Shown here: positions 18,899-26,539 of the stretch, piece by piece
How positions within the stretch are numbered: position 1 is the stretch's first letter
Layout of the letters: each line of letters begins with the position of its first letter
DNA from: an uncultured Bacillota bacterium
GTDB lineage: Bacteria; Bacillota; Clostridia; Lachnospirales; Lachnospiraceae
Length of the DNA: 64,000 nt
Assembly (NCBI GenBank): GCA_949291945.1
Contig: CASEXH010000017.1
Location: forward strand, 1 to 64,000
Reading direction: 5' to 3'
Program-made: the position numbers and the translations under genes
The notes under the pieces: model-generated
Database searches by the model: none
Seen by the model: the letters and a program-made list of their open reading frames with translations, nothing else
Told to the model about the DNA's origin: nothing

Positions 18899-18970
18899 GA
18901 AAATATTATACCCTGATGCAGGCATACGGAGCATCAAATCAGCAATAATGCAAACATCGGGGTATAGAAT

Positions 18971-19001
18971 AAAAAAGCCGCCGCTTGAAGCGGCAGCCTT
19001 T
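18971..19001 (-). terminator. Terminator of the HPr-like gene, shared with the end of thiI
   Basis: GCCGCCGCTT / AAGCGGCAGC hairpin at 18977-18998. On the minus strand it is followed by a TTTTTT run, so it mainly serves the HPr-like gene; on the plus strand the tail is TTTAAAAAA. Confidence 0.8.
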
Positions 19002-19016
19002 AAAAAATAGTCTTGA

Positions 19017-19250
19017 TTATACTAAGTATGGTTTTAATGTCTCTAAGATTTCGTCCAGAGCTGCGTCAGAAGCATGGATATTTAAGTCAATAGCTTTAGA
19101 TAAATCTAAAGAAAAGATACCCATGATAGACTTAGCATCAATTACATATCTACCGGAAACTAAATCAAAATCATAATCGAATTTTGTGATGTCATTTACA
19201 AAAGATTTAACTTTGTCGATAGAGTTCAGTGAAATTTTAACTGTTTTCAT
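19017..19250 (-). CDS. HPr-like protein lacking the phosphorylatable histidine
   Basis: The 77-residue protein matches the PTS HPr fold in length and in the segment GRYVIDAKSIMGIFSLDLS, which parallels the Ser-46 regulatory site of HPr (KSIMGVMSL in Bacillus). The N-terminal active-site block with His-15 (GLHARPA in HPr) is absent: the sequence there is NSIDKVKSFVND. It therefore cannot carry phosphate from enzyme I in the normal way and may be a Crh-like regulatory protein. The ATG follows GGGAGG; promoter on the minus strand at 19302-19330, terminator at 18971-19001, so it is monocistronic. Confidence 0.8.
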   Translation of the reverse strand: MKTVKISLNSIDKVKSFVNDITKFDYDFDLVSGRYVIDAKSIMGIFSLDLSKAIDLNIHASDAALDEILETLKPYLV

Positions 19251-19301
19251 TGGAAAAATCCTCCCTTACCTCATTTTTAGTAATTGCATTTTACAAGGAT
19301 T

Positions 19302-19330
19302 ATGTTACCGTCATTGGCAGAAAAAGTCAA
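19302..19330 (-). promoter_or_regulatory. Promoter of the HPr-like gene
   Basis: Read on the minus strand: TTGACT (19330-19325), 17-bp spacer, TAACAT (19307-19302), about 50 bp ahead of the start codon. Confidence 0.6.
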
Positions 19331-19407
19331 TATGAAAAAGGGAAAAATAAAACACAAAGAATCTGGTGACAATTCGTCAAAACGCTTAATGTATGGAGAA
19401 TATAAGA

Positions 19408-20721
19408 ATGGAGAATATAAGAAAAAGAGTAGCTTTGCACAATTTAGGCTGCAAGGTAAATGCCTATGAAATGGAGGCGATGGAGCAGGAATTAAGAGAT
19501 GCGGGATATGATATCGTGCCTTTTGCTCCTGGCGCAGATGTGTATATTATCAACACCTGTACAGTGACGAATATAGCAGACCGAAAGTCCCGGCAAATGC
19601 TTCACAAGGCCAGAAAAATGAATCCTGAAGCCATTGTAATTGCAGCTGGCTGTTATGTGCAGGCCCAAAAGGATGCGGAGCAGGTGGATGAGGCTATAGA
19701 TATTGTGCTGGGAAATAACCGGAAGCAGGAACTGCTGGATATCCTGAAGAATTACCGGAAGGGGCAGGGGCAGAAAAAGATTGTGACAGATCTGGAAAAA
19801 ACGGTGGAATATGAAAATCTCATGCTTTCTTCTACGGTCGAACATACCAGGGCTTATCTGAAGGTACAGGACGGGTGTAACCAGTTCTGCAGCTATTGTA
19901 TTATTCCCTATGTAAGGGGAAGGGTACGAAGCAGAAAGAAGGAAGAAGTTCTGAAGGAAGTAAAGAGACTGGTAAAGAACGGTTATCAGGAATTTGTTCT
20001 TACAGGAATTCATTTAAGCTCCTATGGCATAGATATTGGGGAAAGCCTTCTGGGATTGATTCAGGCGGTCCATGAGGCGGAAGGGGTGAAAAGAATCCGC
20101 CTTGGTTCCCTGGAACCCAGAATTATTACAGAGGAATTCGGACGGGCGCTTGGAAGTATGGAAAAAATCTGTCCGCATTTCCATCTGTCGCTCCAAAGCG
20201 GCTGCAATGAGACTTTGAAGCGTATGAACCGAAAATATACAGCAGAGGAATATATGGAAGGCTGCCGGATCCTGCGGAAATATTTTGAAAATCCGGCGCT
20301 GACAACAGATGTTATTGTAGGGTTTCCCCAGGAAACCGAAGAGGAATTTGAAGAGTCCCGGAGTTTTATCGAGCAAGTGAATTTCTATGAGACCCATATT
20401 TTTAAATATTCCAGAAGAAAAGGCACCAGGGCGGAACGCATGGAGGGACAGATTCGGGAAGATGTGAAAACCAGAAGGAGCCATATCCTCATCGAACTGG
20501 GGAAGAAACAGAAGAAGGCCTATATGGAGAGTTTCATGGGAAAGGAAGTGGAAGTTCTTTTTGAGGAAACCACGGAAATCCAGGGAGAAGCTTATTGGAT
20601 CGGACATACCAGAGAGTATATAAAGACCGTAGTAAAAACCGGGGAGAATCTGGAAAACCGTATAAAAAAGGCCAAAATCACGGGGCTTTTAAAAGACGGC
20701 ATTCTTATTTGCGCAATATAA
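19408..20721 (+). CDS. mtaB: tRNA (t6A37)-C2 methylthiotransferase MtaB
   Basis: Radical-SAM methylthiotransferase that converts N6-threonylcarbamoyladenosine-37 to its 2-methylthio form in ANN-decoding tRNAs. The start chosen is ATG 19408, which has GGAG 9 bases upstream; an in-frame ATG at 19393 lies in a tandem 15-bp duplication (ATGGAGAATATAAGA twice) and has no ribosome site. The 437-residue protein has the UPF0004 domain (HNLGCKVNAYE, INTCTVTNIADRKS), the radical-SAM triad Cys157, Cys161, Cys164 in DGCNQFCSYC, and a C-terminal TRAM domain. It lies between the HPr-like gene and the ireB cluster. Confidence 0.95.
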   Translation: MENIRKRVALHNLGCKVNAYEMEAMEQELRDAGYDIVPFAPGADVYIINTCTVTNIADRKSRQMLHKARKMNPEAIVIAAGCYVQAQKDAEQVDEAIDIVLGNNRKQELLDILKNYRKGQGQKKIVTDLEKTVEYENLMLSSTVEHTRAYLKVQDGCNQFCSYCIIPYVRGRVRSRKKEEVLKEVKRLVKNGYQEFVLTGIHLSSYGIDIGESLLGLIQAVHEAEGVKRIRLGSLEPRIITEEFGRALGSMEKICPHFHLSLQSGCNETLKRMNRKYTAEEYMEGCRILRKYFENPALTTDVIVGFPQETEEEFEESRSFIEQVNFYETHIFKYSRRKGTRAERMEGQIREDVKTRRSHILIELGKKQKKAYMESFMGKEVEVLFEETTEIQGEAYWIGHTREYIKTVVKTGENLENRIKKAKITGLLKDGILICAI

Positions 20722-20724
20722 TGG

Positions 20725-20753
20725 TTGAATTTCCGGAAAAGATATATTAGAAT
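20725..20753 (+). promoter_or_regulatory. Promoter of the ireB-ruvX cluster
   Basis: TTGAAT at 20725-20730, 17-bp spacer, TAGAAT at 20748-20753, giving a leader of about 85 nt before ireB. Confidence 0.5.
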
Positions 20754-20845
20754 AAAGGTATAGTTGCAGTTGTATGTCCTTTTTTAGATCCCAGAGGGCT
20801 ATAGCAGATTAGAACGAATTTTAGAGATAAGGGCGTGAATTGAGT

Positions 20846-21115
20846 ATGGCAAATTTAGAGAATACACAATATTTTAATGTGAAGACAGACCCGGAAGTGA
20901 GAGTGAAAGAAGTTCTGGATCTGGTATACAATGCGATGTCAGAGAAGGGATATAATCCGGTAAACCAGATCGTAGGTTATATTATGTCCGGAGATCCTAC
21001 CTATATTACCAGTTATAAAGGTGCCAGAAGCACCATTATGAAGGTAGAGAGGGATGAGCTGGTAGAGGAGCTGCTGAAAGAATATATCAGGAATAAATCC
21101 TGGAAGCATGAGTAA
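20846..21115 (+). CDS. ireB: IreB family regulatory phosphoprotein (UPF0297)
   Basis: The 89-residue protein matches UPF0297/IreB end to end: [49 protein letters not shown] and [10 protein letters not shown]. In Enterococcus IreB is a substrate of the PASTA kinase IreK and lowers cephalosporin resistance. ATG 20846 is preferred over a TTG two codons earlier. It overlaps ruvX by 8 bp, the same ireB(yrzL)-ruvX(yrrK) order as in Bacillus. Confidence 0.93.
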   Translation: MANLENTQYFNVKTDPEVRVKEVLDLVYNAMSEKGYNPVNQIVGYIMSGDPTYITSYKGARSTIMKVERDELVEELLKEYIRNKSWKHE

Positions 21116-21554
21116 GTTTATGCGGATAATGGGATTGGATTACGGCTCTAAGACCATAGGGGTGGCGGTCAGCGACCCCATGGGGCTGACAGCCCAGGGA
21201 TTGGAGATCATCAGGAGAGAAGAGGAAAACAAGCTGAGAAAATCTCTGCGCAGGATCGAGGAATTGGTAAGAGAGTACCAGGTGGAAGAGATCGTTCTTG
21301 GTTTTCCTAAAAATATGAATAATACTATTGGTGAGCGGGCGGAGAAATCACTGCAGCTAAAAGAGACCCTGGAACGCAGACTGGGGCTGCCCGTTATTAT
21401 GTGGGACGAAAGACTTACTACCGTGGAAGCAGACCGCACATTGATCGAAGCAGGTGTGCGAAGAGAGAACAGAAAAAAATATGTGGATATGATAGCTGCT
21501 GTATTTATTCTGCAGGGCTATTTAGATGCAAAAGCAAACCCGGACACCGTTTGA
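21108..21554 (+). CDS. ruvX: Putative pre-16S rRNA nuclease / Holliday junction resolvase-like protein
   Basis: The 148-residue RNase H-fold protein (YqgF family) carries the catalytic acidic residues in [24 protein letters not shown] and [11 protein letters not shown], plus the closing [15 protein letters not shown]. YqgF processes the 16S rRNA 5' end in E. coli; the older resolvase name is based on structure. The 8-bp overlap with ireB implies translational coupling. It ends at 21554, just before a hairpin-rich spacer with a terminator. Confidence 0.94.
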   Translation: MSKFMRIMGLDYGSKTIGVAVSDPMGLTAQGLEIIRREEENKLRKSLRRIEELVREYQVEEIVLGFPKNMNNTIGERAEKSLQLKETLERRLGLPVIMWDERLTTVEADRTLIEAGVRRENRKKYVDMIAAVFILQGYLDAKANPDTV

Positions 21555-21570
21555 TTTCTGCGAGCAACGA

Positions 21571-21602
21571 GCCAGGCGGACGTGCTTGCACGTCCATTTG
21601 GC
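21571..21602 (+). repeat. Hairpin element in the ruvX-DUF1292 spacer
   Basis: GGACGTGC and GCACGTCC form a perfect 8-bp stem over a TT loop, nested inside GCCA / TTGGC, and followed by the GC-rich GCGACTGCCGCAAGG. The look is that of a mobile intergenic repeat (REP-like); no second copy is in this window. Confidence 0.5.
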
Positions 21603-21623
21603 GACTGCCGCAAGGGTTAACAA

Positions 21624-21650
21624 CCCCGCTGTAGTGCAGCGGGGTTTTAA
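21624..21650 (+). terminator. Intrinsic terminator after ruvX
   Basis: CCCCGCTG / CAGCGGGG perfect 8-bp stem with TAGTG loop, followed by TTTTAA. Confidence 0.85.
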
Positions 21651-21745
21651 TGTCAGCCTGAACTGTAAGAGGCAGGATTAGGGTGAGACCAACGAGTTTC
21701 CGGGTTCTGTGTATGCCTGAAAAAACAAAAAGAAAGGACGAAACT

Positions 21746-22012
21746 ATGGAAACAGTAGTATTTGACGGAGAGGACGGATCTGAATTAGAATTCGGTATCC
21801 TGGAACAGACCAGAGTAGGAGGCGTTGATTATCTTTTGGTCATTGATCCGGACGAGGCGGAAAATGAAAATGGAAGTGCGGCGTACATTTTAAAGGACAT
21901 TTCAGAAGACGGCGACAAAGACGGCTGCTATGTATTCGTGGAAGATGATACGGAATACGATGCGGTTTACAAGGTCTTTGCAGCCATGTTAGAGGACATT
22001 GAATTTGAATAG
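21746..22012 (+). CDS. DUF1292 domain protein (YrzB-like)
   Basis: The 88-residue acidic protein opens METVVFDGEDGSELEFGILEQ and contains YLLVIDPDE and AAYILKD, typical of DUF1292 (B. subtilis YrzB), a short beta-rich family of unknown function. ATG 21746 follows AAAGGACG. The family is usually found between ruvX and the mltG or RNase J genes, as here. No catalytic residues are known or visible. Confidence 0.88.
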   Translation: METVVFDGEDGSELEFGILEQTRVGGVDYLLVIDPDEAENENGSAAYILKDISEDGDKDGCYVFVEDDTEYDAVYKVFAAMLEDIEFE

Positions 22013-22038
22013 GAACGGAAATTATTGGAGGAATAACA

Positions 22039-23706
22039 TTGAAAAAAAATCATAATGGAAAATTGAAGATCATTCCTTTGGGCGGACTGGAACAGATAGG
22101 AATGAATATTACAGCTTTTGAGTACGAAGACAGCATTGTTGTGGTAGACTGCGGTCTTTCTTTCCCGGAGAACGATATGCTGGGAATCGACCTGGTTATC
22201 CCTGATGTAACCTATCTGAAGGAAAATATCGAGAAAGTAAAAGGATTTGTGATCACCCATGGACACGAGGACCATATCGGAGCCCTGCCCTATGTATTGA
22301 AAGAGATCAATGTGCCCATTTATGCTACAAAGCTGACTGTGGGACTTATTGACAATAAATTGAAAGAGCATAATTTACTGAGAACCACCAAGAGAAAAGT
22401 GATCAAACACGGACAGTCCATTAATCTGGGCTGCTTCCGGATTGAATTTATCAAGACCAATCACAGTATTCAGGATGCCTCTGCTCTGGCTATCTATTCT
22501 CCGGCGGGAACCGTCATCCATACAGGAGACTTTAAAGTGGATTATACTCCTGTATTCGGAGATGCCATTGATCTTCAGAGATTTGCAGAGATCGGCAAAA
22601 AAGGCGTACTGGCCCTGATGTGTGACAGTACCAATGCAGAAAGAAAAGGGTTTACTATGTCTGAGAGGACAGTAGGCAAGACCTTTGACAATATTTTTTC
22701 CGAGCACCGGAACAACAGGATCATTATCGCTACCTTTGCCTCTAATGTGGACAGAGTGCAGCAGATTATCAATTCCGCCTACAAATATGGCAGGAAAGTA
22801 GCCATAGAGGGCCGCAGCATGGTAAATGTGATTGGCACAGCGGCAGAACTGGGCTATCTGCGGATTCCGGACAAGACTCTTGTGGAGATCGATCAGATTA
22901 AGAATTATCCGGATGATAAGGTGGTTCTGATCACTACCGGAAGCCAGGGCGAGTCTATGGCAGCTCTTTCCCGTATGGCTGCCAACATCCACAAAAAGGT
23001 TACCATTAAGCCGAATGATACCATTATTTTCAGCTCTAACCCGATTCCGGGTAATGAGAAAGCTGTGTCTAAGGTTATCAATGAGTTGAGCAGAAAAGGA
23101 GCGGATGTTATTTTTCAGGATGTCCATGTGTCCGGACATGCCTGCCAGGAAGAGATCAAGTTAATTTATTCTCTGGTGAAGCCTAAATATGCCATTCCCG
23201 TACATGGGGAATACCGTCATTTAAAGGCCCAGGCAGGGATCGCAAAAGATCTGGGCATCCCGAAGGAGAATATTTTTATCCTTTCCTCCGGAGATGTGCT
23301 GGAGCTTAATGAGCAGGAGCCGGCCAGGGTAACCGGAAAGGTTCGCACAGGATCCATCCTGGTAGACGGACTGGGTGTGGGCGATGTAGGAAATATTGTT
23401 TTGAGAGACCGTCAGCACCTGGCGGAGGACGGTATTATGATCGTAGTCCTTACACTGGAAAAACACAGCGGCAATCTGTTGGCAGGTCCTGATATCGTGT
23501 CCAGAGGTTTTGTGTATGTGAGAGAATCGGAAGATCTTATGGACGAGGCCAGGATCGTAGTAGAAGATGCAATAGACGTATGCCTGGATAAACATATTAC
23601 AGACTGGGGAAAGATCAAAAACATTATCAAAGATTCCCTGGGAGACTTTTTATGGAAACGGACCAAGAGAAATCCTATGATCCTGCCAATTATTATGGAG
23701 GCGTAG
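22039..23706 (+). CDS. Ribonuclease J
   Basis: Metallo-beta-lactamase/beta-CASP ribonuclease with 5'-3' exonuclease and endonuclease activity in mRNA decay and rRNA maturation. The gene starts with TTG at 22039, nine bases behind GGAGG. The 555-residue protein shows the zinc motif HGHEDH at His74-His79, SIQDASALAI with the third histidine, HTGDFKVD, the beta-CASP signature, and MALMCDSTNAERKG-like DSTN motif, then PVHGEYRHLKAQ. It lies 26 bp behind the DUF1292 gene and 3 bp ahead of ylbF, so probably co-transcribed. J1 versus J2 cannot be decided. Confidence 0.94.
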   Translation: MKKNHNGKLKIIPLGGLEQIGMNITAFEYEDSIVVVDCGLSFPENDMLGIDLVIPDVTYLKENIEKVKGFVITHGHEDHIGALPYVLKEINVPIYATKLTVGLIDNKLKEHNLLRTTKRKVIKHGQSINLGCFRIEFIKTNHSIQDASALAIYSPAGTVIHTGDFKVDYTPVFGDAIDLQRFAEIGKKGVLALMCDSTNAERKGFTMSERTVGKTFDNIFSEHRNNRIIIATFASNVDRVQQIINSAYKYGRKVAIEGRSMVNVIGTAAELGYLRIPDKTLVEIDQIKNYPDDKVVLITTGSQGESMAALSRMAANIHKKVTIKPNDTIIFSSNPIPGNEKAVSKVINELSRKGADVIFQDVHVSGHACQEEIKLIYSLVKPKYAIPVHGEYRHLKAQAGIAKDLGIPKENIFILSSGDVLELNEQEPARVTGKVRTGSILVDGLGVGDVGNIVLRDRQHLAEDGIMIVVLTLEKHSGNLLAGPDIVSRGFVYVRESEDLMDEARIVVEDAIDVCLDKHITDWGKIKNIIKDSLGDFLWKRTKRNPMILPIIMEA

Positions 23707-23709
23707 AGA

Positions 23710-24051
23710 ATGAGCTTTATCGATACCTGTACAGAAATGTTGATCTCCGCAATTAAAAACGGCAGTGTTTACAAACAGTACTGTATAGCCCTTGAGGCGG
23801 TGAATAAAATTCCAGGCCTGAAAGAGCAGGTGGATGATCTGCGACGTATGAACTACAGGGTGCAGAATGAATACGAGGATAAAAATCTGTACGAAGTAAT
23901 TGATGATTTAGATACAAAAATGGAGGAACTGTGCAAAATTGAAGAAGTAAATCAGTTCCTTGAGGCAGAACTGGCACTTTGCAAACAACTTCAGGGGATC
24001 AGTACAGCCATTCATCAGGGTATCAATCTGGATGTCCCGGAATTATCGTAA
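23710..24051 (+). CDS. YlbF/YmcA family regulator
   Basis: The 113-residue, mostly helical protein fits the YlbF family (Com_YlbF). In B. subtilis YlbF, YmcA and YaaT form an Fe-S-containing complex that steers RNase Y cleavage and affects competence, biofilm and sporulation. Visible features are the conserved helix KQYCIALEAVNKIPGLKEQVDDLRR and the terminal region with LQGISTAIHQGI. The direct link to an RNase J gene, 3 bp upstream, fits a job in RNA turnover; that is inference. Confidence 0.8.
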   Translation: MSFIDTCTEMLISAIKNGSVYKQYCIALEAVNKIPGLKEQVDDLRRMNYRVQNEYEDKNLYEVIDDLDTKMEELCKIEEVNQFLEAELALCKQLQGISTAIHQGINLDVPELS

Positions 24052-24066
24052 ACCAAGGAGAATACT

Positions 24067-24579
24067 ATGGGAAAACAAATCAGGAAACAGAAAAAGTCCT
24101 CCATTGTAGCCGGCGGTTTTTTTCGTTTTGCACTTTACGTTATTGTGGCCATTGTAGTGATCTATATCGGAAAATCAGCCTATGATTTCGGATACGATAT
24201 CTTCTATCAGCAGCCTGTGGACTCGGAAGAGGAAGGCAGGGACATTACCGTGGTAGTGGATGAAGGGGATTCTGTATACCAGGTAGGAAGAACTTTGGAA
24301 AGCCGGGGACTTATCCGGGATTCCAAGGTCTTTGTGGTGCAGGAAATGCTCTCAAGTTACAGCGGTAAGATCCAGGCAGGAACTTATATTCTGAATACTT
24401 GTATGACCACAGATGAAATGCTGGAGATCCTGGCCAGAGAGAATGTAAAGGGACAGCCAAATCAGACCCAGGAAGATGGTACAACTCAGGAAGGAAGCTC
24501 TGAGATCCAGAGTGGTTCAGATGCTCAGTCTGAGGATAGCCAGAATGGCGAAGAGGAGACAGGAGGAACCGGAGAGTGA
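24067..24579 (+). CDS. Short MltG/YceG-like membrane protein without the catalytic domain
   Basis: The 170-residue protein has a basic N-terminus, one membrane helix (FRFALYVIVAIVVIYIG, residues about 19-36), then a segment DITVVVDEGDSVYQVGRTLESRGLIRD...GKIQAGTYIL that matches the LysM-like domain of endolytic transglycosylase MltG. Full MltG is about 340-400 aa; the catalytic glutamate domain is missing and replaced by a Gln/Glu/Ser-rich disordered tail. Its place ahead of the O-methyltransferase corresponds to B. subtilis yrrL (mltG). It may bind peptidoglycan or regulate a complete MltG elsewhere. Confidence 0.75.
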   Translation: MGKQIRKQKKSSIVAGGFFRFALYVIVAIVVIYIGKSAYDFGYDIFYQQPVDSEEEGRDITVVVDEGDSVYQVGRTLESRGLIRDSKVFVVQEMLSSYSGKIQAGTYILNTCMTTDEMLEILARENVKGQPNQTQEDGTTQEGSSEIQSGSDAQSEDSQNGEEETGGTGE

Positions 24580-25235
24580 TCGTTGATCAGCGTTTAGTTA
24601 CCTATATCAATTCTCTGGATAAAGGCAATACCCCTTTTCTCAACGAACTGGAAATGGAAGCTCGAAGGGATTATGTCCCGATTATCCGCAGGGAAACCCA
24701 AAGTCTGCTGAAGGTGCTTCTGCAGATCAAAAGGCCTTCCAGGATTCTGGAGGTGGGGACGGCGGTGGGCTTTTCCGCACTCCTTATGTATACTTACGGG
24801 CCGGAAGATTGCCAGATCACTACTATAGAAAACTATGAAAAGAGGATTCCTATTGCCAGGGAGAATTTCAGAAAGGCAGGCGCTGAGAAAAGGATTACCC
24901 TTTTAGAAGGCGATGCCCAGGAAGTTTTGAAAATTCTTGAGGGATCCTATGACTTTATTTTCATGGATGCAGCCAAAGGCCAGTATATCCACTTCTTTCC
25001 AGAGATTCTCCGACTTCTGAGCAGGGGAGGCCTGCTGGTTTCCGATAATGTCCTTCAGGGCGGAGATATTATAGAATCCCACTTTGCAGTTGAAAGAAGA
25101 AACAGGACAATTTATAAGCGTATGAGAGAGTACCTCAGCGTATTGAAAAACAGCGAAGAGCTGGAAACGGCCATTCTCCCTCTGGGGGATGGAGTGGCCA
25201 TTAGCGTTAAGAAAGCAGCAGGAGGAAAATCATGA
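24576..25235 (+). CDS. trmR: O-methyltransferase, probable tRNA 5-hydroxyuridine methyltransferase
   Basis: The 219-residue SAM-dependent O-methyltransferase (family 3) has ILEVGTAVGFSALLMYTYGP for cofactor binding, ITTIENYEKRIPIARENF and YDFIFMDAAKGQYIHFF, where the Asp binds metal. The GTG start at 24576 overlaps the previous stop by 4 bp, and the stop overlaps the next start by 4 bp. In B. subtilis the equivalent gene yrrM (trmR) methylates 5-hydroxyuridine-34 made by the adjacent U32 proteins, and the same neighbour is present here. The function is therefore inferred from family plus synteny. Confidence 0.85.
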   Translation: MIVDQRLVTYINSLDKGNTPFLNELEMEARRDYVPIIRRETQSLLKVLLQIKRPSRILEVGTAVGFSALLMYTYGPEDCQITTIENYEKRIPIARENFRKAGAEKRITLLEGDAQEVLKILEGSYDFIFMDAAKGQYIHFFPEILRLLSRGGLLVSDNVLQGGDIIESHFAVERRNRTIYKRMREYLSVLKNSEELETAILPLGDGVAISVKKAAGGKS

Positions 25236-26458
25236 GGGATAAACCGGAATTGCTGATACCTGCAAGCAGCTTGGAAGTACTGAAGATCGCAGTTATTTTC
25301 GGAGCAGATGCGGTGTATATCGGAGGAGAAGCTTTCGGACTTCGAGCCAAGGCAAAAAATTTTTCCATGGAAGACATGAAGGAAGGCATCGCTTTTGCCC
25401 ATTCCCATGGGGTAAAGGTCTATGTTACTGCTAATATCTTTGCACATAATCAGGATCTCCCGGGAGTACGTGAATATTTTCAGGAGCTGAGGGAGATCAA
25501 ACCGGATGCTCTGATCATTTCCGATCCGGGGATCTATATGATCGCCAAGGAAGTATGCCCTGAGATCGAGCGGCATATCAGCACCCAGGCAAATAATACC
25601 AATTATGGGACTTATCTCTTCTGGAGGAATTTGGGAGCCAAAAGAGTAGTCAGTGCCAGAGAACTTTCTCTGGAGGAGATCCGGGAAATCCGGGCTCATA
25701 TACCGGATGATATGGAGATTGAAACGTTTATCCACGGGGCTATGTGTATCTCCTATTCCGGCAGATGCCTGCTTTCTAATTTTTTTACAGGAAGAGACGC
25801 TAACCGGGGCGCCTGTACCCATCCATGCCGCTGGAAATATTCCATTGTAGAGGAAACCAGACCAGGAGAATATATGCCGGTTTATGAAAATGAAAGAGGA
25901 ACCTATATTTTTAATTCCAAAGACCTGTGCATGATCGAGCATATGGACGATATTCTTGCCAGCGGTATCGACAGCCTGAAGATTGAGGGGCGGATGAAGA
26001 CGGCCCTTTATGTGGCAACCGTTGCCAGAACCTACAGGAAGGCGATTGATGATTACCTGGAAGATCCGGCTAAGTATCGGCAGCATATACCCTGGTATCA
26101 GGAACAGATCAGAAGCTGTACCTATCGTCAGTTTACCACGGGCTTCTTTTATGGAAAGCCGGATGAGGCCAGCCAGATCTATGACAATAATACCTACGAG
26201 AAAGGCTATACCTATTTGGGAATTGTCTGGGAAGTGAAAGATGGATTGTGCAGGATTGAACAGCGGAATAAATTTTCTGTGGGAGAGACTATAGAGATTA
26301 TGAAACCGGATGGAAGAAATCTGCCGGTGGAGGTAGAGAAGATTCTCAACGAGGAAGGACAGGAACAGGAAAGCGCTCCCCATCCTCAGCAGGTTCTTTA
26401 TGTTGCTTTAAGCCAGGCACCGGAGAAATATGATATCCTGAGAAGAAAAGAAGATTAA
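25232..26458 (+). CDS. trhP: Peptidase U32 family protein, probable tRNA uridine-34 hydroxylation protein
   Basis: The 408-residue protein is a TrhP/YrrN/YrrO-like member of the U32 family: PELLIPASSLEVLKIAVIFGADAVYIGG at the start, the signature FIHGAMCISYSGRCLLSNF followed by GRDANRGACTHPCRW with conserved cysteines, and SLKIEGRMKTALYVATVARTYR. These proteins are needed for prephenate-dependent 5-hydroxyuridine formation at tRNA position 34 rather than being proven proteases. Translationally coupled to trmR by a 4-bp overlap. Bacillus has two U32 genes here (yrrN, yrrO); this locus has one. Confidence 0.88.
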   Translation: MRDKPELLIPASSLEVLKIAVIFGADAVYIGGEAFGLRAKAKNFSMEDMKEGIAFAHSHGVKVYVTANIFAHNQDLPGVREYFQELREIKPDALIISDPGIYMIAKEVCPEIERHISTQANNTNYGTYLFWRNLGAKRVVSARELSLEEIREIRAHIPDDMEIETFIHGAMCISYSGRCLLSNFFTGRDANRGACTHPCRWKYSIVEETRPGEYMPVYENERGTYIFNSKDLCMIEHMDDILASGIDSLKIEGRMKTALYVATVARTYRKAIDDYLEDPAKYRQHIPWYQEQIRSCTYRQFTTGFFYGKPDEASQIYDNNTYEKGYTYLGIVWEVKDGLCRIEQRNKFSVGETIEIMKPDGRNLPVEVEKILNEEGQEQESAPHPQQVLYVALSQAPEKYDILRRKED

Positions 26459-26483
26459 AGGGGATTGAGCTGTGTACTTCAGA

Positions 26484-26527
26484 CCGGATACAAATGAAGT
26501 ACCGAAAGATATATCAGATGTATCCGG
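26484..26527. terminator. Inverted repeat between convergent trhP and sigK
   Basis: CCGGATACA (26484-26492) and TGTATCCGG (26519-26527) are perfect complements separated by 26 nt. There is no clear T-run, so a bidirectional terminator role is tentative. Confidence 0.4.
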
Positions 26528-26539
26528 CACAGATCTTGT

